A DNA stretch of 64,000 nt from Solea solea (lineage: Eukaryota > Chordata > Actinopteri > Pleuronectiformes > Soleidae). Position numbers and translations under genes: made by a program. The stretch is from the NCBI RefSeq assembly GCF_958295425.1, contig NC_081145.1:19576465-19640464 (forward strand). The letters run 5' to 3'. The stretch's first letter is position 1, and every line of letters begins with the position of its first letter. Shown here piece after piece: positions 24,588-39,600 of this stretch. The notes beneath the pieces are model-generated. The model ran no database searches and was not told where the DNA came from. It worked only from the letters and a program-made list of their open reading frames with translations.

Positions 24588-25901
24588 GTCAGTGTCGTTT
24601 CATTTTTTTTAATTTATTTTTTATTTTTATCGTCATCACGGGGTTGCGCGGCGAAATCCAACTCTTTCTGTGGTGTACAGAAATAACACACAATGGATCT
24701 TCTATGAATCTAATTAGGGAAGTCTTAGCTGCAGAGCTCAAATAAACTGCCTCAGGCCTGCTTTTCTCTTGACAGATAATACTTGTGCTGGCAGGGGATT
24801 GACACTCTTTACCTGCAAGTGTGAGTGTGTGTGTGTGTGAGAGAGAAGAAATAGATCGCACACACTCCTGTGGCTGGTTTGAAAACATCCCACCTGTTTT
24901 CCCCGGGTTCAATTTCCAGCCTGGTGACATATTTACCAGCCAGACATTTTGAAAAGGAAATCCTCCCTTCAGCCCTGAAAGTTGGAATCTAACCCCGCGC
25001 TGAGAGGCCCTCGGCAAGCACGTTCACGCTCTAGCATCAGTGTCCAAAGTGAAAGGAACCTCACATGAAATAACAGAGACAGTAGCTGAGGGTGATGGAG
25101 ACAATGGTTGGCAAAATCCTTTATTCAACCAGAAAGTATTTCACTGAGATGCTTGAAATATTTGAGTCCATGTTTAACCAGCATCATCACCTCTGTTTAA
25201 GTTATCATTTACATTCATATCCTGTCCAAACTCTTACTGTATATTATACTTCAAATGAATTGTTGTCATAATAAGCTAAGGATTCTTGAGTTATGTCCAA
25301 AGAAAATGTCCCAAAGGCATATATCACATTCATGAAAATGTACTCAATTTAAAACTAATGAATAATTATGAGAATTGAAATAAAAGAAGAATTCAATAGA
25401 TTTATAAAAACCCAGCCCATTACTCTTAGACATATTTTCATCTCATAAAACCATTATCTATTTAAAGCATTTTTCAAAAGTCTGCACCACTGATTTGATA
25501 TCTGCTAGACATTCTAAAATACCTGAAACCGCTCTCACGTGAGCATGAATGAACATAAATGGCATTACACACACACACACACACACACACGTCGTCTGGT
25601 TTCCTGCCGTGCACCAGTAGTAGAATTGTTCTGCAGGTTTGAGAAAGTCGCCGGCTCTCACACCCACCTAGGATGACACAGTGTCTGATACCTGTCTCAC
25701 TTTCCAGACACGATTATCCCACATTAGAATATCCTATCGTTTCAAAATCCACTGCTTAATTTTTCTTTGTGTCACAGTTTCACAATTATGTCTGGCACCG
25801 TGATGCTGTTGAGACTCTGTGTGTGATTCATGGAACCAAGAATAGTGATATAACACCAGAGGAGGAAACGTGGCAGTGAAAATACGTGTAATGAATGAAG
25901 C

Positions 25902-25963
<62 letters not shown>
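25902..25963. repeat. (AT)n microsatellite
   Basis: About 62 bases of AT dinucleotides with one G interruption. Confidence 0.95.
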
Positions 25964-25964
<1 letters not shown>

Positions 25965-28553
25965 GTGCGTGTGTGTGAAGACTGATTGTTTTCATGTTTT
26001 TGCTACAACTTTCTGATAAAGTTGCTTCCTCTTCCTCATCCTGTCTGCTATGTAGGAGATATATTTAACTTCAGTTTCAATTTACATTGTCTGCTGGCCT
26101 TCAGGTTAGAGTATTATTTTACACTACAACGATATTCATTGCTTCAACTTTTCTGACACTTAACAGATAGCTAATGAAAAGTACTGGCACACTCATTGCT
26201 TTCAAGATAAAATGAACAGTTGGACCATGTGTGATTTGTGGTTCCAGTGTCGATTAATTCACCTGGGTGCTGAGTATCCTTTTGGCCACTGTGGTGATTT
26301 TTGTTTATAGGTGCCAATAAAAATCTCTCTGATGTTGGATTATCACAGCGTAAGCCCTTTTTAATGATACTAAAAAAATGATGGCCAGTCAAGATAAGCT
26401 CCCACATCACTCAGCTATCAGCCTGTGTGTCAGAGCGAGATGGCTGCTTCCAAAGAATATTCATATGAGTCACATTATGTAAGTATGAGGTCACCGACCT
26501 CACATCGGAGAGCAAAACCTGAGATGTGTCAAACAACACAACAACATCATGAGTTAAGAACATGAAGTGAGAAACATAAACCCTGCCATAAACACTTTGT
26601 TTAAGGAAGTTCTACATAAACATACATCATCGTTTGAGAGCATCACATAGAAGATGTTTTTGCTAAAAAAAAAAAAAGGTAAAGAATCCTGAGTTTAGTG
26701 TTTGAGCCAGTGTCCTCGGGACACCCAAGGCTTTGATTCGGATTTGAAGTGAACTTTGCTTTAATGAATTAGACTAGAACACAAACAGTGATTTGAGTAT
26801 ATATTTGATATTTGCAGCAGACATGCAGAGATGCGATGTGATACAGTACCATGCGATACTGTACGATAGGATGCGATGCAATGAGATGCAATGCGATACG
26901 AAAAAACTACAGACATTAGTCATTACATTTGCCCAGGAATCACAGACTCAAACACACACACACACACACACACACATTACAAGATGAATAGAAGATTCAA
27001 GACTCCTCAAAGTTCCATATTTAGTTTAAGATTGACTGATATACAAAGATATTTTTCAGTCTAACCTCAACTGTTCCACACTTGTACCTCCTGTCGGATG
27101 GTAATAGTCTGTATTCATAATTCAGGACATGGTTAGGGTCAGAGGCAATGTTTTGATTTCACAGTAGTGGGCAGACTTTGTCACATGTGGTATTACAGTA
27201 CTGCATCACACTCATTAGCTGGGACAGACTCGAGGAGAAGTTGTCTTCTCGCTTGGATCTAACTGGTCGACTGGCTGGTATTACACAGGGATCAGACGCA
27301 CATGAATCCAGCTGCACTCTTTGTTTTGTGTCACTCAGGTGCCTCCTTACAAGGGGGCGTCTCAAAAACCTGTCAGCCAACACAAGTGATCTACTGGACT
27401 TGAAACTGTCTTGAGATGGAGCAACCTACATATCTCATAGGATATATGTTTTGGATTCAGCTCAACTGTTCAAAATGACAGTGAGCCGTGAGAACGATGT
27501 GAAACATGTGTTGGAGGCCCTGAAATATTAATATGGTAAATGAGATATCAACCTGGTCCAGGACCAGGAGGAGCTGTGATCCAGCTCAGCAACAGACACC
27601 GTAACTGCTCACTGCTCGTCTCTGCATATACAGTTTAACGGTGTGCTGTTATGGGTTGTTATTGAGGTGCTGCAGCTGCAACTTTCTACTTTCCTGTGCC
27701 AATCCTTGGAGAACAATGTGAGGATGTGATTACTGTTGATAATCTCAAGGTACGCTGACAGGCATTGGCACAAACTGAGAGGAAAACTTCAAACAAGAAA
27801 CAAAAAGCTCTGTACTACAATGCTACTGAGCAGAATTATCATTTGACTTAAGTATTAATTATTATTTTAAATAATATCATGTGATTTGAAGTATGTTCCC
27901 CATTTTGCATAATTGTTCATTAAGTAAGTTAACTGAAACAATTTAACAACACTGGATTTGACCAAAACAATGTATCTATTTATAGAGTAAACGATGAGCA
28001 CAATGTCTGATCATCATAATGCCACCACCTGAGCAGAAAGGTCATAGAGGTCAACTATAGCTGAATTACTGCACTGACCATACATCAACCTGAAAGTCCA
28101 CTTAATTGGTGAACACCTAGCTTGAAGTTGAAGTTTCAGTGGTTGCTGCTGTATTTTACAGTTCCAATCCCAGGCACATTCAAGACTAGGGCTCCCCCTG
28201 GCGGTCAAAGTGGGTTATTACAAAAATATATATCGTCTGTGCCTTCTTCCACTTTGTGGTTTACATTAGGTTATGTTTTCTTTCTTAGATTATTAAATAT
28301 GATGTGTAAACATGAATACTGTGTCTACATGTGTTCATTGGTTTGATTTTCTATTCTATTCTATCTACAAATATCTAAATATATTTCTATATTAAAGAAA
28401 TACACTTTTATTTTGAAAGGTTGTGCTATATTTTTATTTTTTCACTTGACTGGCCCCCTCCTGACCAGACTACAAGTTTATTGGCCCCAATGCCACTTGA
28501 GGCCCCTGAATTAAACATTATATTTTTTAATTTGTATTATATTTATTTATTTG

Positions 28554-28557
<4 letters not shown>

Positions 28558-28621
<64 letters not shown>
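28558..28621. repeat. (AT)n microsatellite
   Basis: About 64 bases of AT dinucleotides with one C interruption, roughly 300 bp upstream of the psma4 promoter. Confidence 0.95.
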
Positions 28622-28624
<3 letters not shown>

Positions 28625-28904
28625 GCTTTATATATACACACAGGCCATGTATACATGCCCTGGCAATCAGCAACAAATTCTAAATGCAGTTCTTAATACA
28701 CATCCAAACAATGAAACAGGAGCCAAGGGGACACACATGACGTTTGAGCAGCTTGTTTTTGATGTATAGTTCAGTTTCCTTTCCAAATGTTATAAATGAA
28801 GGTTTTGAGTGACTCAATTTGGCCGTACGGTAATTAATTAACAAATGTTGTACTAATTCTATACATGTACAGATAATACGTAACGAGTCTCCAAACAGGG
28901 AAAC

Positions 28905-28983
28905 AAAGAGGCGCGCTTTAATGACGTCACTACGCCTTCGGTTGAAGTCATCATAACGCGCCCTACAGAAAGCTCCTAAAGCG
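28905..28983 (+). promoter_or_regulatory. psma4: psma4 promoter and noncoding exon 1, with consensus CRE
   Basis: A small CpG-rich block holds the full palindromic cAMP-response element TGACGTCA at 28,922-28,929. It ends in a splice donor, AAAGCG/GTAAGC, with the exon ending at 28,983. The first exon is therefore noncoding and very short, and transcription probably begins between the CRE and about 28,960. I infer CREB/ATF-family control from the motif alone. No TATA box is apparent. Confidence 0.7.
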
Positions 28984-29454
28984 GTAAGCATTTTTCGTCT
29001 TTTTACAACCATCATCGTATAAATGTGTATTTTAACTATTCATTCTTAACTTGTTATGTTAATGTATATGATGTAATCACAAAAAGAGTGAGTTAACTAA
29101 GTGTATTCGAACATAAAGTTGTGTCGTCTTCAGCTTTTGTCTCTTTCACTTTCATTGACACAAGAAGACATACATTTTATTTCTATATTTTCTATTCAAG
29201 TAAACATTGCAGCGTAGAATGCGCAGTGTTAGCGTAGAACCACAAACCATACATTTAGAACCTGACTCGTCGGGTAGATCTGGCTCAAAATAATTCAATT
29301 GGTGTTGTTCTGTGTCTGTATCTATCTATCTATGAAATAATGAAACAGAATTTAAAAAGTACAAAGACCGTAAAAAGTGTTGTAGATACTGTTTTCCTTC
29401 ATGAACACAATATTTGTTTTCCACAGCAGCCAGCGTTAATTGCCGTCTCCAAGA

Positions 29455-32119
<2,665 letters not shown>

Positions 32120-32204
32120 TGACGCCTGTGTGTAAAAGTGAATGAGCGCTTGTGTTTGTTAAGACTATTATTTCAGGTTCATGTTTGTATGTGATGTTTA
32201 TTAA

Positions 32205-32210
32205 AATAAA
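32205..32210 (+). terminator. psma4: psma4 polyadenylation signal AATAAA
   Basis: A canonical AATAAA lies 86 bases after the stop codon, giving a compact 3' UTR of roughly 100-110 bases. Confidence 0.85.
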
Positions 32211-32224
32211 TCACAATAATAACT

Positions 32225-34660
32225 GACTCAATGCCTTTTTTAAATATATAGATAAGTCACATTATCTACCATGCAAGTTTTAAATTTGATACTATTACTG
32301 ATTTATTCTTAGCATTCAGTGATGTCATTAAACTGGTGAACAGCGTTGAGCAAGTAAAGAAAATATCACTGAACAATTGAACTTTCACTGTTTTTTGCTG
32401 GTTTAAGTGGACAGTTTTCAGTAGTCAGTATGGGATCAGAGCTAAGAGATAAGTGTGTGTTCGAGCAGAGAGCAGATGGTCCTGAAGTACTCTGCAGGAA
32501 TTGGGTAATGCGTGGCTTAAAGCATCATGAAATAGGAAACTATGATTACACAATGATTTATAGCGTCATAAGTGCACTCCCTCCTGTGAAGCAGGATGTT
32601 TATCTTTTAAAAATGAGTTGTGCATTAGGTTTTTTCTTGGCCGAATGTTGTGAGCACAGTCTAATAATAAAATGGCAATGACACTCATTTAAAGCAGCTA
32701 CAATTTATAGTTGCCTCCAAGCCAGGGTTTTATTTTTAGTCTGTTTGTTTGTGAGCAACATAACTCAGAAAGTAAAGGGTGGATTTGGATAAAATGTTCT
32801 GCTGTTAAGTTGTAAGTTATTTGTTGAAATTCTCTTTAGCTGGTGCCTTTGATCATGTTTAAATATTCATTAACAAAACCATTTTGTTTACTTTGATTCA
32901 GCACAAGGAAGAATTTTAAATTTCAAATAAAACATTTTCTGTCAACATGATGTGGAATGAGAATGTACTCAGAAATAAATCATCTTTATATTCCATCTCC
33001 ATCCACTCATGAGGACCATGTTATACTTGACAAATCCAACTCTATTTGCTGATATACAGCATGTTCATCACATTTTTTTGGGATTATTGTAACTCTGAAT
33101 ACTTCAGGTTGGCTCAGTCTCCACAGTCTCATCCAGAAAGCAACTTGCAACTTGGCAGCTCCTTCGAAGTTCCTGATTTCAAATTAGAGGTGACAATCTT
33201 TTCTGTGGTGGCTGTTCGGAACAGTGTGCCAGATGATATAAGAGCTGTCCAGACCCTTGAGAGTTTTAAGTCTTTGTTCAATACCTGTTCATTTGCTCTA
33301 GCTTTTAATCCCAGGTGTCACATTCCTCAAAAGTACTGGAGGGGAATGTAATAGGGAAATGACTAATAAAGAAAAACCGGGAATGAAAAGATAAGCATGA
33401 ACAATTCACAATAAAAAGTGAAGATTTGGGCAACAGGAGCCTCCAGAACAGCAACTAAGTAGACCTGGGAATGAGATTATTTGTTTAGCAGTAACCACAC
33501 TGACTAATGTACCCACACAGATTATTATTCCCCCCCCATACGAGCACATTATATATGATGGGATCTTCAGGCTTCAGTGTGGAGACTGCAGCAGCGTAAG
33601 AGGGGATTACTTGTTCACTGGCTGGTTTTAACTCGTCTTACTGCACACTAGAAACTGAGACGTTTCAACCAGTTTCTGAGAACTTTAATACAGAGTGCAG
33701 CTGATGTCGTAATCAGCCTCAATCTGAGGTAAGGTTTTATGGAAACATGTCAACATAGATTAAAGCCAGGAGGGGACTATTTGACTCTTGTCTTTTAGTG
33801 AGGGGATTAGAGACGCTGCAGCCTCAGCCCACAAGCGCTGCTCGTGGTGGTCCAAGAGCAGAATTCACCTCAGTTCACTTAAAACAGAGATGAATGCATC
33901 ATTACATCAGACATCAGATTTGAAGTCTGTACTTAAACATAACCGTTCAAAAAAAACAACCCAGCCATGCATGACAACAAAATACAAATCACATTTCCAT
34001 AATATCACGGAACAAGAGAGGCGAGGCAACACCCCCTTTGTGCTCCTTATTGAGTGTGTCCTTAGTGGTTAGCTGATGCAGATTTGTGAACTGTCTAGGG
34101 TTTAAATAGTGAAAAATAAGCCATGCAATTATTTTGTTGGTGGATATTAACAATGCAGTTTGACATGATAGTTGTGCTTGTGTGCAAGAAACCTGAACAT
34201 GTTGCCATTGTGTTCTTTAAAATGTGTTTAATAGAATTTCCTGTTTTGTTAAAATCAGCTTTGCAGGTTTGTTGCACGGTTGCATGAGACTGAATGGATT
34301 TTCTCTTTCAGGAGGAGACGATCGTGTTTAAAAATCAGGTTGCTGTTGTATTAGAGAAGCTGATATAGTACAACTGAGTCCATCCTGGCCCCAGCTCTGA
34401 AAATAGATCTCTGGATCAACTGACCGGGGAGGCTGTCGCAGTCTTTGGCCAGAGGCCAGCAGTGAGCTGTTAATGTGCTGTGAGCCGAGCTGGTTGGAGA
34501 TTAACGCTTGAGTCAGCAATCGGCTGAAACGACGATTTCCACAACTGCTGTTCCTGAGGAAAAGGGGAAAAAAACACAACAAAAAAACCCACTTTTGTTT
34601 CCTCAAACATTTCTAACATTAACAGGAGGACAAAAGAATATAATCATGTACAGTAGATAT
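32225..34660. other. Spacer between the converging psma4 and oaz2 genes
   Basis: No gene is recognised. It contains one LINE remnant (33,113-33,350). The frames at 32,430-32,681 and 33,788-34,072 have no family resemblance. Confidence 0.6.
33113..33350 (+). mobile_element. LINE remnant: C-terminal end of a reverse-transcriptase ORF
   Basis: The translation carries FSVVAVRNSVPDDIRAVQ followed by TLESFKSLFNTCSFAL. This is the stereotyped C-terminal segment of L2/CR1-type LINE ORF2 proteins in fish (family form F-S-V-A-x-R-x-W-N-S-x-P, then L-x-S-F-K-S). The usual tryptophan of the W-N-S motif is missing. Upstream reverse-transcriptase domains are absent, so it is a dead 5'-truncated insertion. 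Confidence 0.8.
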
Positions 34661-34665
34661 TAACT

Positions 34666-36619
34666 TTTATTGTTTTTTTCCCCCTCCCCAAGACAAAAAT
34701 CTGAAGTATACACATGTGGATTGTCTGCAATCTAAATCACTGAAAACTAAAAACAAATCCCACAGCTATCACAAAAGACATTTGGGAAATATATGTAGAT
34801 AAAAATATACCTCTGAGAAAAAAATCAAATATTGACATTTCCTAACAGCTTATAGTCATGGTTCAATCAGTAGCAATGAAGACTCTGAAGAAAAATAAGG
34901 CCCTTCCCAACTCCAACCTGAACAGTCTACCATCATGTGTGTCATCACGAGGGCAATAATGGCTGCTGTGGGGAATGTAGGGTAATATTGCTTTATATAC
35001 CACACTAGGTTTAAATTCAGTTTAAAAGCTAAATATGACTTTAAAATCAACAGCAGACAGAATTAGTTCTTTGGTGTCAACGTCTGCACAAAAAGCCACA
35101 AAACAAAAAGTTTTAACTAATTGCATATACATGTTGAAAGCCAAGTGCTGTAGTTTTACTCAACAATGAGCAACAATGTGGGGTTGAACCGCTTATGGGA
35201 TGAAAATAAATGGATTATAATAAAAGACATTTCTCAATAAGACTCCAGAGCAAAAAAAAAAAAAAAAATTAACATTGCACTTTCCTCCTTTTAGGCACAA
35301 AAAGCCCCGTTACTGAAACCGACCTGCAGGGCTGAGCCAAGCTCACGTGGCCCCACTGTGTCACCATCACATTCAAATCACTGAGATAAACATCCATTTT
35401 TTTTATTTTAAAAACCCACCATATCTCAACTCTGCTCTAAAGGGATTCCAGGTTCAAATCCGACATTCCAGGTTCAAACCTGACATTCCAGGTTCAAACC
35501 CGACATTCCAGGTTCAAACCCGACATTCCAGGTTCAAACCCGACATTCAAACCAATTTTCAAAGTTGCAGCACAGATTTTTGGTCTTGCACAGTCGATAG
35601 CGTGTCCGTACTCAGCATTTACAACATCAAGCAAATGAGAATATAAAAAAGGGACACGGGCGGTAGCTTACATGGTTCAGCAGTACCACACAATAACAGT
35701 ATACTGCTGCATTCTGAGATTCTGATTCAGGTTTTCCATTTTTTAAACTGGATGTTTAGCTCTGTGACGTTGATGGGAGCGGGCGGCAGCTTCACTAGAT
35801 TTAAACCTTTACATGCACTTTTTAATTGAAGTTACAGCGAGTGGAGCTTTTAACCGGACTCTCTCATTCATTATTGAGCTTAATATCTTTTGATAAAATG
35901 TGTTTCTGTGTGAAATACAAAGTGGCACCCTGTTGTGACTTCAGCACAGCTTTGCCACATCTACTGAGACTTTGTGCTAAGCTAATGACATGTGCTGGAA
36001 TGATGTTTTGACATATTTTAGGAAGAGGTCTAAATAAAACTTTACATGTGCTTTAATGATAACAGACCTGGCATTCACCCCATCTATATAATAATGCTAA
36101 ACAACATTTAAAAAGTATACCCAGCCTCTGCTCTCCGTTTTTACTCCTTCGAAATACAGCTTGCATGGTATACAGCACATAAACAAACCAAAAACTTCTT
36201 AAAATCTCAGATACAGGTGGAACGCTGTCAGGTGTTAGATATGCTGCATTTTAATGTAAAACACCACCTTACGCTGAATGTCTAACCGCCGTTTGTCTCG
36301 TCTCGTCAGTGGCAACACAAACAGACAATATGGCAGAGAAAAGAAGCAGAAGAGAAAAAAAACACCAAGCAGAAAAAGAAAAAAAAATCCCACAATGCAT
36401 GCGACAACTTTGTTCAACCGTCACCTGCTCCTGTTTCTCCAGTCTGCAGTTTCTCTCAGGGAAGGGGGGGGGGAAGGGGGAGGTAACGGCGTCATTGTCA
36501 CATGGAAATCATGATGACGCACCTCGAATCACAAGTCTGTGAAAGAAAGGGGCGTCACCTCCCAGTTAGTGATGAGCGGTGTGTGTGTGTGTGTGTGGGG
36601 TCAGGACTTGATGTGGGAG
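34666..36619 (-). other. oaz2: Probable oaz2 3' UTR
   Basis: Between the antizyme stop codon and a minus-strand AATAAA (34,666-34,671) lie about 1.95 kb without other genes. On the minus strand the sequence beyond that signal is GT-rich, as expected downstream of a cleavage site. A second AATAAA at about 35,400-35,405 could give a shorter 3' UTR of about 1.2 kb. The region includes an AC tract just after the stop codon (36,580-36,598), a G-rich block near 36,464-36,482 and the 20-bp minisatellite. Extent is inferred. Confidence 0.55.
35445..35550. repeat. 20-bp minisatellite, five copies plus a partial one
   Basis: The unit attccaggttcaaacccgac repeats with period 20 from 35,445, with only one or two substitutions between copies. 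Each unit contains GGTTCAAAYC, matching the tRNA B-box consensus GWTCRANNC. It probably lies in the antizyme 3' UTR, where it would be transcribed in the opposite sense. Confidence 0.95.
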
Positions 36620-39600
36620 TCACTCCTCGTCTGAGCTGCTGCTGTTTTCCAGAGAGTAAACCATGAAGGCCAGATCAGGCCGGGCTGGTACCATTGGGTT
36701 GCCTGGCTTCACCATCTCAAAGCCCAAGTAATGGAACGTCCTGATGATGGACACTGGTGAGAAGAGAGGGAGAGCGATCACACGACGAGAACAATGAAAC
36801 TTTTTATTCTCCTTAAACCCTACGTCAAACTGCCAGGTTGCCAAAAGCCCCTGTTTTTACTGGCAACTAAGGGGGAAATGTATCCTGTTATCTGACAAAT
36901 TCCGTCAGACTTTTTCCAAATCTGATTTTTGTTGCAAATAAATTTCCCTTCAGTGAGAATGAAGAGGTTAAATGCAATGGTTTGGTTTAAGTAGGAGTCG
37001 CCTTCTGGGACTTCTTTTTTGACTGTTTCTCTCTCAGCAACATTGTAAATATGGGACCATTTTCCATCGCCACAAAGATTGGACAAACAAAAAAGAGAGA
37101 TGCAAAGAGTAAATGACTGGGAAAAAAAAGGATAAAAAGCAGGATCTCTTACATCGATCCTCTCTGTTTTTATGAAACCACAGGAAGACGTAGTTAACCT
37201 TGAGCTTCTCTTCTGCAAACTCCAGCAGAGCCGTTAGCCTGAGGATGACATGAACACAGAGAGACACAAAGCATCAGTCTGTGAATGAGGAGAGAGAGAG
37301 AGGGTAACCATCACTGACACACATTATTTTTTTTTTTTGGGTCCCTTTTACATAAGCACTGCAACTTTACATAATAATGCAGTGGCAGCTGTGAAGCAGG
37401 CTGCTCAGTGATCACAGCACACAAGGTCACTCTCTCCTGACACTGGTCACTATTAGCAGCCTCTATGTTAGTTAGTGTTGAAACACATGATAATAGTCTT
37501 TTTAAAAGGTCTAGGGTGTGAAGTCAAGAGAAGTTTCCCTGTCAGTTAAATGATATTATTTAGGAATAAACTTGAGTGCAACATAAATGCAGTCAAAGAG
37601 AAATTGCTACACTGTCTAATAACACTTTTATATAAGTGATGCTTGATTTTTGGATGTTACTAGACTGCAGTAAAGGTTTGGAACACATGCTCACCCCTCC
37701 TTGCTCCCCTCGACCAGCGCCCCAGCAGGGATCTCCAGGAAAAGGCTGTCTTCTGATAGAACCGTGTTCCAGGAGGCCGAGCGTCGCTCACTCAGCTGGT
37801 AGTGAAAGAGTAGACGAGAGGGGTTCCCACTCGCTGCAGAGCCCTGTGTTACGGTTAACTTTGCATCCTGGATTCAAATGAGAAATGAGTGAAGTTATTG
37901 ATTGTATTGTATGATTATTATTATTCGTCATTATCAGTTCTGAATTTGGTCGCTTTCTCAACTCAGATTATGGACATGTATTATCCATTTATAACCATTT
38001 GGAAAAACTAAATGGTGCTCAGAATAATACTTTATTGGAATAACAGGTCGTTTGAAGAGAAATGAAAGTGAAGGACACAGTCAAAGAGGAAGTGTTGGCA
38101 TTGGGTGTCATGGCTGCAGCAGACTGATGCTGTACTGTAACTGATCAACACTTCTGCTTTTGTAAACCTGCTGAGTCACTGATTTTAAGAGACACGTTAC
38201 TTTGTGTGGCATGTGGTTTTGCAGCATGTGACAGTTGGTGGTCAGATTTAACTGGCACATTATTTTATTCCCTGCAAACGTGCTTTGCCAGTGTCTGTCA
38301 GGTGAGAGAGTGTGAGAGGAAGTAAGAAGCGTCTTTGCTGAATTTCAAGTTTCAGACTTAATGTGATATCTGGACACTGTGAGATGAAGAGAACTGCATC
38401 ATAAAAATGTGAAAAATAATTAAAGTACAAGTAATGTTAGCCGGGGAGTTTTGCTCACTAAGGACAGATGAGGGGCTTTAATATGACAGTTGTGACTGAT
38501 CTGTCTGATCCTAAACCTCTAATCCCTCAGGGACAGGCAGTCACATGTCTAGGGGACAATTTCTCACTCATACACATAAGAGGAAAGAAAATGGCCCTTT
38601 TATTGTAGATGTTTCCAAACACAAAACTTTACACAGAACAATTCATTATGATAGAATTTGAGGGATGAAAGAACTGCAGGTGGCAAGCAGGAGAGACTAA
38701 AAGGAATTTAAGCCATAAAAACTTTGCAAAATCAGGGATCAACTCATGAGCAACATGTCCTTGTGTTTAATGCAGAGTCAGAGTCAGTCTGGTCCCTGGA
38801 CGATTAAGCACTTAACACATTTATTACTTAAAGTGATTACAAAGGAGAACAAGAACCTTTTTTTTTTTTTTAAAACCACCATCACCCTGTGAAGCATTTG
38901 AACTAAAAAGCCTTTAATAAACAAATCTGAGAGATTTGATATCCTATGTTGTACATTTGCATTTCTCCAGAAAGCTTAAAATAGAAGATGGCCAACAGAT
39001 CTCTAAGTGATGTGTGTGAAGTCCAGAACAGGCACCTTATGTAGTAGCACGCCGAAAGAGTGATCCCTGACAGTCCCTCGCCCACACGGGATCTTCAGCT
39101 GTGGGTGAGGGGCATCAGGAGCACCACAGAGGCCCTGGAGCCAGAGGGTTTGAGCTGGTCAGCCGAGACCCCGCTAACCAGGAACTGCAGGGAGAAAGAC
39201 GAATGAGTTATTGTTTCACATCTTCTCAGAAAAGTTGCATCTTCTGTCCTGTTAATGCCTTAAATAAATACAACTTATTTTATTCTACACACAGTCGCTC
39301 TTCCAATAAGCGTCTCAAAAATAAATATTGTAGTTCACCTCGTCAGTACATTTAAACTCCACAGTGCAACAATGACAGTTGTGACAACACCGGGAATATA
39401 AATTATGTCACGTTTACAAGAGAAACTAGTAAAACTTGCTTTAATCCCAGTCTTTGTTTCGGTTCTTGTGTGTTGTCACAACTTAGACCAGGTTTATAAC
39501 AACAGAGGGGTCCAGACCTTTTGACTGCACTAGTCTCCACTGAAGAGTAAACAAAGACCAGTCACTTGTTATAAGAAACATTTGGAAGGAATATGTCTTT

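Larger units (their letters stand above)
23823..28900. other. Gene-free spacer upstream of psma4
   Basis: No gene is proven. It holds one candidate exon (24,501-24,587, separate entry), CA tracts at about 25,566-25,590 and 26,953-26,974, two long AT tracts and a degenerate gatgcgat repeat around 26,829-26,900. The overlapping frames at 27,159-27,414 resemble no known family. Confidence 0.5.

Noticed and set aside
36820..37218. 132-residue minus-strand open frame
   Set aside because: It reads from antizyme exon 4 into its intron. Splice sites and phase show the real junctions at 37,153 and 36,753.
37636..37881. 81-residue plus-strand open frame
   Set aside because: It is the antisense shadow of antizyme exon 3.
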